Positions 17,778-27,451 of a DNA stretch of 64,000 nt are shown here, piece by piece. The notes under the pieces are model-generated. The model saw nothing but the letters and a program-made list of their open reading frames with translations, was not told the DNA's origin and did not search any database. The stretch's first letter is position 1; the number at the start of each line of letters is the position of its first letter. The position numbers and the translations under genes are program-made. The DNA comes from Mucilaginibacter yixingensis (GTDB lineage: Bacteria; Bacteroidota; Bacteroidia; Sphingobacteriales; Sphingobacteriaceae), in the NCBI RefSeq assembly GCF_041080815.1, contig NZ_CP160205.1, positions 3,596,001-3,660,000 on the forward strand, written 5' to 3'.

Positions 17778-19889
17778 ATGTCAAGAGATCTAAAATATAC
17801 AAGAAACATCGGTATTGCCGCTCACATTGATGCTGGTAAAACTACCACTACAGAGCGTATTCTTTACTACTCTGGTGTGAGCCACAAAATTGGCGAGGTG
17901 CACGAAGGTGCAGCTACCATGGACTGGATGGCACAAGAGCAAGAGCGTGGTATCACTATCACTTCTGCTGCTACTACCGTATTCTGGAATTACCGCGGTA
18001 ACAAATACCAGGTAAACGTAATTGACACCCCGGGCCACGTGGATTTTACCGTAGAGGTAAACCGTTCATTGCGTGTACTGGATGGTCTGGTGTTCCTGTT
18101 CTCGGCTGTAGATGGCGTTGAGCCTCAGTCTGAGACCAACTGGCGTCTGGCTAATAACTACAACGTACCACGTATTGGTTTCGTTAACAAAATGGACCGT
18201 TCTGGTGCAGACTTTTTGAAAGTTGTTAAACAGGTTAAAGATATGCTGGGCAGCAACGCTGTACCACTGCAGATCCCAATTGGTGCAGAAGACCAGTTTA
18301 AAGGTGTGGTTGACTTGATCAACTTCCGCGGTGTGGTATGGAACGAGCATGATAAAGGTATGACCTTTACTGAAGTGCCTATCCCTGCAGAACTGCTTGA
18401 CGAAGCTAACGAGTGGAGAGAAAAATTACTGGAAGCTGTTGCCGAATTTGACGACACGCTGATGGAGAAATTCTTCGAAGATCCAACTCAGATTACTGAG
18501 CGTGAAGTACTGGACGCACTGCGTCAGGCTACTTTGGCTGGTAAAATCGTTCCGATGACTTGTGGTTCATCATTCAAGAACAAAGGTGTACAAACCATGC
18601 TTGACTATGTGATGGAACTGTTGCCTTCTCCACTTGATTCAAAAGGTGTAGTTGGTCACAACCCAGAAACTGGTGCTGAAGTATTGGTTAAACCAGACGT
18701 AAAAGAGCCGTTTGCTGCATTAGCATTTAAAATTGCTACCGACCCATTCGTAGGTCGTCTGTGTTTCATCCGCGTTTACGCAGGTAACCTTGATGCTGGT
18801 TCATACGTGTACAACATGCGTTCTGAATCAAAAGAGCGTATCTCTCGTATCTTCCAAATGCACGCTAACAAGCAAAACCCAATCCCTAACGTAGGTGCTG
18901 GTGATATTGCTGCGGTAGTAGGCTTTAAAGATATCAAAACTGGTGACACCCTTTGCGAAGAGAAAAACCCTATCGTACTGGAGTCAATGGTATTCCCTGA
19001 GCCGGTTATTGGTTTAGCTATTGAGCCTAAAACTCAGGCTGATGTTGATAAACTGGGTATTGCTCTTGGTAAACTGTCTGAAGAGGATCCAACCTTCCGC
19101 GTACAAACCGATCAGGACACTGGTCAGACTGTAATCAGCGGTATGGGCGAGCTTCACTTAGATATCATCATGGACCGTCTTAAACGCGAGTTCAAGGTTG
19201 AAGTTAACCAGGGTGCTCCACAGGTAGCTTACAAAGAGGCTATCACCGGTACTACCCAACACCGCGAAACTTACAAGAAACAAACCGGTGGTCGTGGTAA
19301 ATTTGCTGATATCCAGGTAGTAATTTCTCCGGGAGAAGAAGGCAAAGAAGGTCTGGAGTTTGTGAACGAGATTGTTGGTGGTTCTATTCCACGCGAGTTC
19401 ATCCCATCTGTAGAAAAAGGCTTCAAGTCTGCTATGGATAACGGTGTACTGGCCGGCTTCCCATTAACCAGCCTGAAAGTTCGTTTGATCGATGGTTCAT
19501 TCCACGCGGTTGACTCTGACGCCCTTTCATTCGAGATCGCAGGTCGTTCTGCTTACCGTGAAGCATTGCCAAAATGTAAACCGGTATTGCTGGAGCCGAT
19601 CATGAAGATCGAGATCTTAACCCCAGAAGAAAACATGGGTGACGTAATTGGTGATATGAACCGTCGTCGTGGCCAGCTGCAAGGTATGGACACCCGTAAC
19701 GGCGCTCAGGTTATCAAAGCGATGGTACCACTGTCAGAAATGTTTGGTTATGTAACTCAGTTACGTACCATCACTTCAGGTCGTGCTACTTCAACCATGG
19801 AGTTTGACCACTACGAAGAAGCACCACGTAACGTACAAGAAGAAGTGGTAGCTAAATCTAAAGGTCGCGCTAAAGCTTCTGTAGAATAA
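17778..19889 (+). CDS. fusA: Elongation factor G
   Basis: A 703-residue EF-G: G1 [10 protein letters not shown]2 [12 protein letters not shown]3 DTPGHVD, G4 NKMD, then domains II to V including the IV-loop near [16 protein letters not shown]. It drives translocation and, with RRF, ribosome recycling. It is full length. It lies in the str operon between two repeat-rich spacers (129 and 135 bases), which is wider than expected for such an operon. Confidence 0.98.
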   Translation: MSRDLKYTRNIGIAAHIDAGKTTTTERILYYSGVSHKIGEVHEGAATMDWMAQEQERGITITSAATTVFWNYRGNKYQVNVIDTPGHVDFTVEVNRSLRVLDGLVFLFSAVDGVEPQSETNWRLANNYNVPRIGFVNKMDRSGADFLKVVKQVKDMLGSNAVPLQIPIGAEDQFKGVVDLINFRGVVWNEHDKGMTFTEVPIPAELLDEANEWREKLLEAVAEFDDTLMEKFFEDPTQITEREVLDALRQATLAGKIVPMTCGSSFKNKGVQTMLDYVMELLPSPLDSKGVVGHNPETGAEVLVKPDVKEPFAALAFKIATDPFVGRLCFIRVYAGNLDAGSYVYNMRSESKERISRIFQMHANKQNPIPNVGAGDIAAVVGFKDIKTGDTLCEEKNPIVLESMVFPEPVIGLAIEPKTQADVDKLGIALGKLSEEDPTFRVQTDQDTGQTVISGMGELHLDIIMDRLKREFKVEVNQGAPQVAYKEAITGTTQHRETYKKQTGGRGKFADIQVVISPGEEGKEGLEFVNEIVGGSIPREFIPSVEKGFKSAMDNGVLAGFPLTSLKVRLIDGSFHAVDSDALSFEIAGRSAYREALPKCKPVLLEPIMKIEILTPEENMGDVIGDMNRRRGQLQGMDTRNGAQVIKAMVPLSEMFGYVTQLRTITSGRATSTMEFDHYEEAPRNVQEEVVAKSKGRAKASVE

Positions 19890-19909
19890 TCTATTGAGTT
19901 AAAAGTTGA

Positions 19910-20008
19910 TTAGGTTGATTAAGCGAGTAGTTTCTCTCAAAGTCAACTTAATCAACTCAATAAACATAATCAACTCAATCAACCTAATAAATAGCTCTTA
20001 GGTTGATT
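19910..20008. repeat. Three-copy repeat able to form alternative hairpins before rpsJ
   Basis: TTAGGTTGATT occurs at 19910-19920 and again at 19998-20008; its exact complement AATCAACCTAA is at 19977-19987. The middle copy can pair with either flank. The downstream hairpin has an 11-bp stem and 10-base loop and ends 16 bases before the rpsJ start. The arrangement looks like a two-state RNA, but no data here show that it switches. Confidence 0.65.
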
Positions 20009-20024
20009 GCAAAAACAAAACAAA

Positions 20025-20330
20025 ATGAGCCAAAGAATCAGGATCAAATTAAAATCGTACGATTACAATCTGGTTGACAAATCAGCTGAGAAAATCGTAA
20101 AAACAGTTAAGCCTACAGGCGCTGTAGTAAGCGGACCACTGCCGCTGCCAACCGAGAAAAAAGTGTTTACCGTACTGCGTTCACCGCACGTAAACAAAAA
20201 AGCTCGCGAGCAGTTCCAACTGTGCTCTTACAAACGTTTGTTAGACATCTACAGCTCTAACTCTAAAACTGTAGACGCACTGATGAAACTTGAATTACCT
20301 AGCGGCGTTGAAGTTGAGATCAAAGTGTGA
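20025..20330 (+). CDS. rpsJ: 30S ribosomal protein S10
   Basis: A 101-residue S10 (NusE): [15 protein letters not shown] at the start, [21 protein letters not shown] in the middle and GVEVEIKV at the end. The ATG at 20025 is chosen because it gives the conserved N-terminus; an in-frame extension to 20007 would add six non-conserved residues. S10 is part of the 30S head and, with NusB, of antitermination complexes. Here it ends the operon: rplC, which normally follows, is absent, and a hairpin follows at 20393-20422. Confidence 0.97.
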   Translation: MSQRIRIKLKSYDYNLVDKSAEKIVKTVKPTGAVVSGPLPLPTEKKVFTVLRSPHVNKKAREQFQLCSYKRLLDIYSSNSKTVDALMKLELPSGVEVEIKV

Positions 20331-20392
20331 TAGTACCGGAAGATCGGCTTACTTAGAATTTGGTTGTTAAAACCATGATTCAAAATAAAATT

Positions 20393-20426
20393 CAAAGGCT
20401 ACTCTGTAAAGAGTGGCCTTTGTTGT
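20393..20426 (+). terminator. Terminator-like hairpin after rpsJ
   Basis: Arms 20393-20405 and 20410-20422 pair over 13 bp with one G-U, around a GTAA loop, followed by TTG-TTG rather than a pure T-run. It closes the rpsL-rpsJ transcription unit. Confidence 0.65.
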
Positions 20427-20515
20427 TAGGAACCAACACAAGCAGCGTTCTCCCCCACCCTCACTTTACATTTTCTTAACACAGCTTTCTATCTACCATC
20501 ATGTATATTTATCGT

Positions 20516-21177
20516 ATGAAACCCTATCTGCTTTTTGCTCTTTTCATATTCCTCGCACCATCAGCTTTCGCCCGTTTTGTCAACCAGGATTATCATAACG
20601 GTGCCTACTATACCCTTGATGGGAAAAAACACACGGGCCTATTAGCTGTATATTTCAACCCGCCGGCACTCTTCAGGGGGAAAGACAATCATTTTTATTT
20701 CAAACCTGACCTGACAGTAATGCTAAAAGAGAAGAGATAAAAGCAAGTAGTGTTACCAGCTTTATTATAGAAAATGAGAAGAAAACAGGCATGGATAGCT
20801 TTGTGGTTATCCACAAACCTGAGCTATCGCACATCAAGTTCGATTACGACTTTCTACAGGTGGTGTTGGATAAAAGCCCTGTAAAACTATATCAGTATCT
20901 CCTCAATAAACAAACGTCGTCAGTAGGTACCTATGGCACCATGCAAGTATCTATACCAGGGAGTTCTTATATGGTCAACTGGTATTTCTATGGTACAGAC
21001 GTTGATACAGTAACGGAGATGAAGGACAAAACCTTTAAAAAGGTAATGAGCGAAATGCTGGCAGATGAGCCGGGCACCGTTGCCTGGATACAAGACGACA
21101 CCTACATATTAGACAACATGGACGCTGTACTTAATGATTATAAAGTAAGGCAAGCAAAACGCAAGAAACAGCAGTGA
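20516..21177 (+). pseudogene. Frameshifted gene for a secreted protein of unknown function
   Basis: Two reading frames join naturally. The first (20516-20740) gives a signal peptide (MKPYLLFALFIFLAPSAFA) and a beta-strand opening ending in KPDLTVMLKEKR; the second continues from about 20731 as EEIKASSVTSFIIE to the end at 21177. A two-base gain in the AAAAGAGAAGAG stretch near 20725-20735 would explain the break, since LKEEIKASS reads through if GA is removed. Intact length would be about 220 residues. I do not recognise the family. It could be a true pseudogene or a sequencing error; an upstream ATG at 20501 is a second start option. Confidence 0.6.
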
Positions 21178-21200
21178 TCTCTAAGAAAATATAACAGACT

Positions 21201-21242
21201 ACCAGTACGTCATTGCTTCGTTCCCCGCAATGACGTACTGGT
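21201..21242. repeat. REP-like palindrome after the frameshifted gene
   Basis: Arms 21201-21216 and 21227-21242 are perfect 16-base complements around a 10-base loop. The right arm holds the GCAATGACG core shared by the dispersed TCATTGCGAGGAACGAAGCA-type family in this window. It sits between convergent genes. Confidence 0.8.
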
Positions 21243-21260
21243 AAAATATCACTCTAAGCC

Positions 21261-22802
21261 CTACAACGGTATATTCCCATGCTTCTTCCTCGGCAGGTTT
21301 ACCACCTTGTTCTCCAACATCTTAAAGGCAAAGATCAATTTCTGACGCGTTTCGGCAGGTTCAATCACCTCGTCAATAAAACCACGCTCGGCAGCGCGAT
21401 ATGGGTTAGCAAACTTGTCTGAATAGATCTTCTCCATTTCCAGCCACTTGGCTTCTTTATCTTCGGCTGCGTTAATCTCTCGTTTAAAGATGATCTCGGC
21501 GGCGCCTTTGGCGCCCATTACGGCAATCTCGGCAGTTGGCCAGGCAAAATTCATATCGGCGCCGATGTGCTTGGAGTTCATTACGTCATAAGCGCCGCCA
21601 TAAGCTTTGCGGGTGATGACGGTGATACGTGGCACGGTAGCCTCGCAGAAAGCATATAATAATTTAGCTCCATTGGTGATGATCGCGTTCCACTCCTGAT
21701 CCGTCCCAGGCAAAAAGCCGGGTACATCTTCAAACACCAGCAGCGGAATGTTAAAACAATCGCAGAAACGCACAAAGCGTGCCCCCTTGGTACTGGAATG
21801 GATATCCAGCACGCCCGCCAGAAACGCTGGCTGATTAGCCACTACACCAATGCTACGGCCGGCCAATCGGGCAAAGCCAACTACAATGTTCTCGGCAAAA
21901 TCTTTGTGCACCTCCAGGAAACTATCGGCATCAATCACCTGGTTGATGATCTCGCGGATATCATACGGTTGCGAAGCATTCTCCGGCATAAAGGTATCCA
22001 GCTTAGGGCGCAACTCATTACCTGCCTCATAGGGCACGGATGGTGCCCGCTCCTCGCAATTCTGTGGGATATAGCTCAGCAGTTTTTTAAGGTGTTGTAT
22101 AGCATCAATCTCGTTAGCGCAGGCAAAGTGCGTAACGCCCGATTTGGTGGCGTGGGTATTGGCCCCGCCCAGTTCTTCGGATGTCACCACCTCATGCGTT
22201 ACCGTCTTCACCACGTTCGGACCGGTTACAAACATATAGGAGGTATGCTCTACCATCAAAATAAAATCGGTAATGGCCGGCGAGTATACCGCACCGCCCG
22301 CACATGGCCCCATAATGGCCGAGAGCTGCGGAATAACACCCGAAGCCATGGTGTTTCTAAAGAAGATATCGGCATAGCCACCCAAGGATACCACACCCTC
22401 CTGAATGCGTGCACCGCCCGAGTCATTCAGGCCGATGACGGGTGCGCCATTCTTCATGGCCATATCCATCAGCTTGCAAATCTTCTCTGCGTGGGTTTCT
22501 GACAGCGAACCACCGAACACGGTAAAATCCTGAGAGAAAACGTACACTGTGCGGCCGCCGATGGTGCCGTAGCCGGTTATCACGCCATCGCCGGGATAAT
22601 GTTCTTTTTCCATCCCGAAGTCGGTACTGCGATGAGCCACCAGCATGCCTATCTCCTGGAACGAGCCCTCATCCAGCAGGAAATGTAAACGCTCGCGCGC
22701 TGTGAGCTTGCCCTTTTTGTGCTGGGCTTCTATACGCGCCTTGCCGCCACCCAAAAGCGCTTGTTCACGCCTTTGCTTCAGTGTTTCTATTTTCTTCTTC
22801 AA
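21261..22802 (-). CDS. Acyl-CoA carboxylase, carboxyltransferase beta subunit (propionyl-CoA type)
   Basis: A 513-residue carboxyltransferase of the PccB/MmdA family. The N half has [14 protein letters not shown] and [12 protein letters not shown] (acyl-CoA oxyanion site); the C half has [28 protein letters not shown] and [10 protein letters not shown]. It carboxylates propionyl- or acetyl-CoA using biotin on a partner subunit; no biotin carboxylase or carrier lies nearby, so the partner must be elsewhere. The start codon is TTG at 22802: the frame has a stop nine codons upstream and no ATG or GTG in between. Substrate choice within the family is not settled by reading. Confidence 0.93.
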   Translation of the reverse strand: MKKKIETLKQRREQALLGGGKARIEAQHKKGKLTARERLHFLLDEGSFQEIGMLVAHRSTDFGMEKEHYPGDGVITGYGTIGGRTVYVFSQDFTVFGGSLSETHAEKICKLMDMAMKNGAPVIGLNDSGGARIQEGVVSLGGYADIFFRNTMASGVIPQLSAIMGPCAGGAVYSPAITDFILMVEHTSYMFVTGPNVVKTVTHEVVTSEELGGANTHATKSGVTHFACANEIDAIQHLKKLLSYIPQNCEERAPSVPYEAGNELRPKLDTFMPENASQPYDIREIINQVIDADSFLEVHKDFAENIVVGFARLAGRSIGVVANQPAFLAGVLDIHSSTKGARFVRFCDCFNIPLLVFEDVPGFLPGTDQEWNAIITNGAKLLYAFCEATVPRITVITRKAYGGAYDVMNSKHIGADMNFAWPTAEIAVMGAKGAAEIIFKREINAAEDKEAKWLEMEKIYSDKFANPYRAAERGFIDEVIEPAETRQKLIFAFKMLENKVVNLPRKKHGNIPL

Positions 22803-22882
22803 ACCAGGTTCTGTTGATGTGTTGGACTAATATAGTTAATTAGTTAATCAGTGATTAGTAATAATCACTGTAGTTTTCCATC

Positions 22883-22965
22883 TGTCATGCTAAGGAACGA
22901 AGCATCTCCGTGGACCGTCCTGTTTACTTGTCCTCCGAGATGCTTCGCTATCGCTCAGCATGACA
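22883..22965. repeat. REP-like inverted repeat (TGTCATGC family)
   Basis: TGTCATGC at 22883-22890 and GCATGACA at 22957-22964 frame complementary arms containing AGGAACGAAGCATCTC and GAGATGCTTCG. One arm carries substitutions, so pairing is imperfect. Confidence 0.75.
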
Positions 22966-23122
22966 AATTAATAAGATTGCATGTACAGAGATTGCTTCGT
23001 TCTTCGCAATGACGCGACGCAGGGCTTTGTATTATAGATTAATCAGCTAATCTACATTCTTACTACCCCAATTATTGTGAACAAAATTTACACAACGAAC
23101 GTCTTTGGTTACATCAAAATAT

Positions 23123-23130
23123 TATATTTG
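23123..23130 (+). promoter_or_regulatory. -7 promoter element touching the start of the 23136 gene
   Basis: TATATTTG is a full match to TAnnTTTG and ends 5 bases before the ATG at 23136, so transcription would begin at or next to the start codon. No good -33 box was found. Confidence 0.5.
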
Positions 23131-23135
23131 CGATA

Positions 23136-23474
23136 ATGAAAACCGGGAAGACCAGAATTCTGATCACCACACTGTTTATGTTCATCTTTGTAATAAAGAT
23201 GGGCATTTCTGTTGCGCCCCTGTTTTTAAAGCTGTTTAACAGCAAAGCTGTGAACGCTGCAATTATGCAGCTGGAGCAAGAGGGTAAAGACGAAAAGGAT
23301 AACCCCGAGAAAGACTTTTTGAAAGACAAAAAGTTTTTTGACGAAGATCTGGTGATCCACTGCTACACCCTCACGCCCATCATCATCGAGACTAACATTC
23401 TTCATAACCAGGAGCACTCTCTGTTTGTACAGGTTTATCACCCTGTAGTGCCAACCCCGCCTCCAAACGCTTAA
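23136..23474 (+). CDS. Hypothetical protein with N-terminal signal anchor
   Basis: A 112-residue protein: a hydrophobic N-terminus (about 7-32, ILITTLFMFIFVIKMGISVA), a charged middle (EQEGKDEKDNPEKDFLKDKK) and a strand-rich tail ending in VPTPPPNA. I do not recognise the family. It stands alone upstream of the SulP transporter with 86 bases between. A -7 element lies only 5 bases before the ATG, so either the message is leaderless or translation starts further in (for example at M15). Confidence 0.6.
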   Translation: MKTGKTRILITTLFMFIFVIKMGISVAPLFLKLFNSKAVNAAIMQLEQEGKDEKDNPEKDFLKDKKFFDEDLVIHCYTLTPIIIETNILHNQEHSLFVQVYHPVVPTPPPNA

Positions 23475-23560
23475 TAAGTTACCGTGAGGGCCCGTATTCC
23501 GTTCGGTCCACATTTCTGGGATTTATTTATTAGCTAATACACTTATTTCTATTGCATTTT

Positions 23561-25165
23561 ATGGAGCAACATGGGATTGCTGCAGGCGGCCTCAACCTGC
23601 GTAAATATTTTTTGGGCAAAAATTTAAAGAAAGATCTTCCGGCAGCCGTAGTGGTATTTCTGGTGGCGTTGCCACTGTGTTTGGGTATTGCACTGGCATC
23701 TGGCGCACCGCTGTTTGCGGGTATATTAACAGGTATTCTTGGCGGTATTGTGGTAGGCTCGCTGAGCGGATCGCAATTGAGCGTTGCGGGTCCGGCGGCG
23801 GGCCTAACCGTCATTGTACTTAACGCTATCACTACCCTGGGTAACTACGAAGCCTTTTTGTTGGCCCTGGTGCTTGCCGGCGTATTTCAGATTGCGCTGG
23901 GCTTAATTAAGGCCGGTACCATTGGCAACTACTTCCCTTCGGCAGTTATAGAGGGGATGCTGGCGGCTATCGGTATCATCCTGATCTTAAAACAGTTCCC
24001 CCACGCAGTTGGCTATGATGCCGATTTTGTGGGCGACGAAGGTTTTAAGCAAGCCGACCAGCACAACACTTTCTCGGGCATCTTCGGCGCACTTGCTAAG
24101 ATTAACTATGGCGCCGTGGTGATCAGTGCCGTATCTATCGGCTTGATGATCTGGTGGCCTAAGTTTAAAAAGAACGGTGGCGTACCAGCCCCGCTGCTGG
24201 TGGTAGTGAGCGGCATTGTGCTAAGTCTTGCCTTTGGCGGAAGCGGTTTTGCCCTGCGCGACAAACAGTTGGTACACATCCCTATTGTGAGCAGTGCAGG
24301 CGAGTTCTTCGGCCTGTTCAGGCACCCCGACTTTAGTCATATTGCCGATAAACAGATCTGGATAACGGCCTTTACCATAGCTATTGTGGCCAGTTTGGAA
24401 ACCCTGCTGAGTTTGGAAGCGGTGGATAAGATTGACCCTATCAAACGCGTATCGCCCACCAACCGCGAATTGCTGGCACAGGGTACGGCCAACATTGTGA
24501 GCGGTATGCTGGGCGGCTTGCCTATGACGGCGGTTATCGTCCGTTCATCGGCTAACGTAAATGCCGGCGCACGCACCAAAACCAGCGCCGTTACGCATGG
24601 CATTCTGTTGTTGATCTCGCTGTTGTTTATCCCGAAGCTGATCAATTTGATCCCGCTTTCGTGCCTGGCATCAATCCTGCTCATGACGGGTTATAAATTG
24701 GCTCGTATATCACTGTTCAAACACATGTGGCACAAGGGGCTTGATCAGTTTATCCCTTTTGTAATCACTATTCTGGCGGTGGTATTTACAGACCTGCTCA
24801 TTGGCGTGGGCATAGGCATGCTGGTTGGCGTGTTCTACATCCTGCGCACTAATATGCGTAATCCCTACTTCTACCAAATTACTAATAAAGGCGACCGTAA
24901 GGTGATCAACGTGCGTCTGGCCGAGGAGGTTTCGTTCCTGAACAAAGCCGCCATCCAGGTAATGTTGACCAGCCTGCCGGCAGAATCAACCGTAATTATT
25001 GACGGCAGCAACTCGCGCTTTATTGACCAGGATGTGCTGGAGACCATCCACAACTATAAGCATAATGCTTATACCAAGGCTATCATCGTTCAGCTGGTGG
25101 AAATACATGACCACTACGATGTGCCAAAACTGAAAGAACTGAAGTTTAACGTTTCTAATGCTTAA
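23561..25165 (+). CDS. SulP-family anion transporter (probable bicarbonate transporter)
   Basis: A 534-residue membrane protein of the SulP/SLC26 family: an early VFLVALPLCLGIALASGAP helix, then GILTGILGGIVVGSLSGSQ and AGPAAGLTVIVLNAI, and about 12-14 membrane spans to residue 430, followed by a STAS-like cytoplasmic domain (about 445-534; STVIIDGSNSRFIDQDVLE). ATG at 23561 is preferred over an in-frame TTG three codons upstream. A beta-carbonic anhydrase follows after 5 bases, which points to bicarbonate rather than sulfate as substrate, as for BicA-type proteins; this is inference from context. Confidence 0.9.
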   Translation: MEQHGIAAGGLNLRKYFLGKNLKKDLPAAVVVFLVALPLCLGIALASGAPLFAGILTGILGGIVVGSLSGSQLSVAGPAAGLTVIVLNAITTLGNYEAFLLALVLAGVFQIALGLIKAGTIGNYFPSAVIEGMLAAIGIILILKQFPHAVGYDADFVGDEGFKQADQHNTFSGIFGALAKINYGAVVISAVSIGLMIWWPKFKKNGGVPAPLLVVVSGIVLSLAFGGSGFALRDKQLVHIPIVSSAGEFFGLFRHPDFSHIADKQIWITAFTIAIVASLETLLSLEAVDKIDPIKRVSPTNRELLAQGTANIVSGMLGGLPMTAVIVRSSANVNAGARTKTSAVTHGILLLISLLFIPKLINLIPLSCLASILLMTGYKLARISLFKHMWHKGLDQFIPFVITILAVVFTDLLIGVGIGMLVGVFYILRTNMRNPYFYQITNKGDRKVINVRLAEEVSFLNKAAIQVMLTSLPAESTVIIDGSNSRFIDQDVLETIHNYKHNAYTKAIIVQLVEIHDHYDVPKLKELKFNVSNA

Positions 25166-25170
25166 TTATC

Positions 25171-25875
25171 ATGACAACTAACAATCAAAATAATGGCCAT
25201 GCAGCGGCCCTGGCTGCAACATCTTCAAAAAGCTACCAACTGCTGATTAAAGGCAACCGTGATTGGGTGGAAAAACAAATTACCGCCGACGCCGATTTCT
25301 TCACCAACCTGGCCAAAGGTCAAAGCCCCGAGGTGCTGTGGATTGGCTGTTCAGATAGCCGCGTACCGGCCAACGAGGTAACCGGCACCCGCCCCGGCGA
25401 AGTGTTTGTGCATCGCAACATTGCCAACGTGGTAGTACACTCTGACATGAACCTACTGAGCGTACTTGACTACGCCGTAAACGTGCTGAAAGTAAAACAC
25501 GTAATTGTTGCCGGTCACTACGGTTGCGGCGGCGTGGCAGCAGCCATGAGCAACAAACAGTTTGGACTGATTGATAACTGGCTGCGCAACATTAAAGACG
25601 TATACCGTCTGCATGCTGAAGAACTGGACGCTATTGATGATCAAAACGAGCGCGTTAACCGCCTGGTTGAACTGAATGCCATGGAGCAGGTATACAACCT
25701 TTGCAAAACCACCATTGTACAAAACGCCTGGAAAAACGGCCAAGACCTGAGCGTACACGGCTGGGTGATTGATCTAAAAACAGGCCTGATTAAAGACCTG
25801 CAAGTAAGCAGCGTTGGTGCAGACCATCTGGGTTTTGTTTACCAGGTAAATAACGAGCCGGTAGCGGCCCTTTAA
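25171..25875 (+). CDS. can: Beta-carbonic anhydrase, copy 1
   Basis: A 234-residue beta-class carbonic anhydrase. Zinc ligands are C60, H116 and C119, with the D62-R64 pair (CSDSR) that gates the metal. It interconverts CO2 and bicarbonate in the cytoplasm. The gene starts 5 bases after the SulP transporter, so the pair can trap or supply inorganic carbon; a carboxylase gene lies a few kb away. A strongly similar second copy lies at 27452. Compared with that copy it has a longer N-terminus (about 20 residues more). Confidence 0.96.
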   Translation: MTTNNQNNGHAAALAATSSKSYQLLIKGNRDWVEKQITADADFFTNLAKGQSPEVLWIGCSDSRVPANEVTGTRPGEVFVHRNIANVVVHSDMNLLSVLDYAVNVLKVKHVIVAGHYGCGGVAAAMSNKQFGLIDNWLRNIKDVYRLHAEELDAIDDQNERVNRLVELNAMEQVYNLCKTTIVQNAWKNGQDLSVHGWVIDLKTGLIKDLQVSSVGADHLGFVYQVNNEPVAAL

Positions 25876-26185
25876 AAATACTTTAGACGGCACGGCTTCC
25901 TCTTGTTCTTTTACGTGCCGGATGAAGTGATATGTGTGTGTAACCCTTTTCCGTGTCGCCCTTAAGCAAGGCGCATGCCCCTCTTTCAATTTTTGTTAAG
26001 TTTTCAGGCGAAAGAGGGGCGCGGAACAAGGCTCTGGCAATCTCACTAAACTCCCTAAAATCATATATTTTAAGTTAAGGAGCCTCATCATCGGGGCTCC
26101 TTTTTTGTAAGGTCTGGAGTTATCATCCTAACTTAAAAATTAAAGCCAACGCTTAACAGGGAGCCTTTTTCTATATATTTAGTGC
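25876..26185. other. Gene-free spacer of 310 bases with a hairpin and a terminator
   Basis: It contains an 11-bp perfect stem (25977-25987 with 26010-26020, GCCCCTCTTTC type) without a T-run, and a terminator at 26079-26106. The right end holds a TATATTTA element just before the next start. No coding region is apparent. Confidence 0.7.
26079..26106 (+). terminator. Rho-independent terminator downstream of can
   Basis: GGAGCC (26079-26084) pairs with GGCTCC (26095-26100) around a 10-base loop and is followed by T6. It probably ends the SulP-carbonic anhydrase transcript. Confidence 0.85.
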
Positions 26186-26596
26186 ATGAAAACCATTATC
26201 ACAACCACACCTCTTTTACTCTTGTGCCTGATGGGCAAAGCACAAGCCATTAAACCTGCGGCCAAAGTCAATCCCAAAAACTCGTTTACAAGCGTTGTTG
26301 TAATGCATACCCGGGCTCAGTTTCCCGGCGGCTCCTTCGCAATGCGTCAGTTTCTGAGTGATGCAGGTAGAAACTCTGTGGTTGCGCATTCGCAACATTA
26401 TAGTGGTTCTGTAAACGTCTATTTTGACGTAGACCCGCAAGGTCAGCCTACCAACTTCAAAGTATTACAACCTGGTCTTACAGCCGCTATGAGTAATGAG
26501 GCCATCCGGATTCTGAAAACCATGCCAAAGTTTACTCCTGCCAGCTATGCAGGCAAAAACAAAGTATCCCACTGGAACACCTTTATAAAATTTTAA
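26186..26596 (+). CDS. Exported protein with stand-alone TonB C-terminal-like domain
   Basis: A 136-residue protein: signal peptide (1-20), then a TonB-C-like fold (about 45-136) with the family pattern FPGGSFAMRQFLS, a strand VNVYFDVDPQGQPTNFKVLQ, and NEAIRILKTMPKFTPA. No membrane-anchored Pro-rich TonB N-terminus is present, so it is unlikely to be a working energy transducer by itself. A TATATTTA element ends 4 bases before the ATG. A terminator follows at 26610-26649. Confidence 0.75.
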   Translation: MKTIITTTPLLLLCLMGKAQAIKPAAKVNPKNSFTSVVVMHTRAQFPGGSFAMRQFLSDAGRNSVVAHSQHYSGSVNVYFDVDPQGQPTNFKVLQPGLTAAMSNEAIRILKTMPKFTPASYAGKNKVSHWNTFIKF

Positions 26597-26609
26597 GAAG
26601 ATAGTTTTC

Positions 26610-26649
26610 AGGCTGATGGTTGGCAAAAATCATCAGCCTGTTTTTTTTT
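26610..26649 (+). terminator. Terminator after the TonB-C-like gene
   Basis: AGGCTGATG (26610-26618) pairs with CATCAGCCT (26631-26639), followed by T9. It lies upstream of the DUF1275 start at 26701, which shows that longer in-frame starts inside the hairpin are not the real one. Confidence 0.9.
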
Positions 26650-26700
26650 GAAACCACCAACCCCAGAATATCGTTTATTGAATACCGCTGCACGCTAACC

Positions 26701-27438
26701 ATGCTGAGACAAGCCAAAGAAGATCGCACCCTTAAAGAAAACCTGATGCTGGCCTCATCCACCGCGTTTGTTTCGGGGGTGATCAATGTGGCTGGTGTGG
26801 TAGCCTTTCTGGCTTTTACTTCAAACATTACCGGACACGTGGCTAACTTAGCCCGTCACATGGTGGAGCAGAATTTGCGCGAGATAATGGTATTTGTACT
26901 CTGGCTGCTGCTTTTCTTTAGCGGGGCATTTACATCAAACTTTATTATTCGCTCGCTGGAATATAAAAGCCGTTACCGGGCACATGCTACGCCTATCGTT
27001 ATCGAAATTATCATTCTATTGCTGGTAGCCGTTTACGGTCAGCATTTTTATGACGAAACCCGCACCGAACGTGAGGTAGTAATTGGCGCCATGCTGTTTG
27101 CCATGGGCCTGCAGAATAGCCTGGTATCTAACATATCTGGCGGACTGATCAAAACTTCGCACCTGACGGGCCTTTTTACAGACCTGGGATCTGAGGTGGC
27201 CGAGTGGTTGCATCCGGCTACACAAAAAACTGAGGTGGTGAGGAATAAAATCTTCATCCGCCTAACTATTCTGACATTCTACATCATTGGCGGGATAGCC
27301 GGCGGCTACCTGTTTGACCGCTTTGACTTTCTGATATTTTATTTTGTTCCGGTAATTTTACTTACCATACTGTATTATGATCTTTCTCCATTAGCTTTGC
27401 ACAAACTGTCAAAGCTGTTTGGTAAAGGCAGCAATTAA
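26701..27438 (+). CDS. DUF1275 (YoaK family) membrane protein
   Basis: A 245-residue inner-membrane protein with six or more hydrophobic segments. The opening (STAFVSGVINVAGVVAFLAFTSNITGHV) and the middle QNSLVSNISGGLIKTSHLTGLFTDLG are typical of DUF1275. Function of the family is not established; a transporter-like role is often assumed. ATG at 26701 is chosen because the longer frame begins inside a terminator hairpin. It ends 13 bases before the second carbonic anhydrase, so the two are probably co-transcribed. Confidence 0.88.
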   Translation: MLRQAKEDRTLKENLMLASSTAFVSGVINVAGVVAFLAFTSNITGHVANLARHMVEQNLREIMVFVLWLLLFFSGAFTSNFIIRSLEYKSRYRAHATPIVIEIIILLLVAVYGQHFYDETRTEREVVIGAMLFAMGLQNSLVSNISGGLIKTSHLTGLFTDLGSEVAEWLHPATQKTEVVRNKIFIRLTILTFYIIGGIAGGYLFDRFDFLIFYFVPVILLTILYYDLSPLALHKLSKLFGKGSN

Positions 27439-27451
27439 CATCAACAACACT

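Larger units (their letters stand above)
22803..23135. other. Gene-free spacer of 333 bases with REP-like repeats
   Basis: The spacer between two divergent genes holds a 9-bp inverted repeat (22849-22857 with 22862-22870), a paired REP-like palindrome (22883-22965) and a single half-repeat (22988-23013, AGAGATTGCTTCGTTCTTCGCAATGAC-type). The right end carries the promoter-like TATATTTG of the next gene. Nothing else was recognised. Confidence 0.75.

Noticed and set aside
21798..22502. A 234-codon open frame on the plus strand inside the carboxylase gene
   Set aside because: It is the mirror of a strongly conserved pccB-like gene and has no family features.
26620..26700. Longer start for the DUF1275 gene
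   Set aside because: It begins inside a terminator hairpin, so the ATG at 26701 is preferred.
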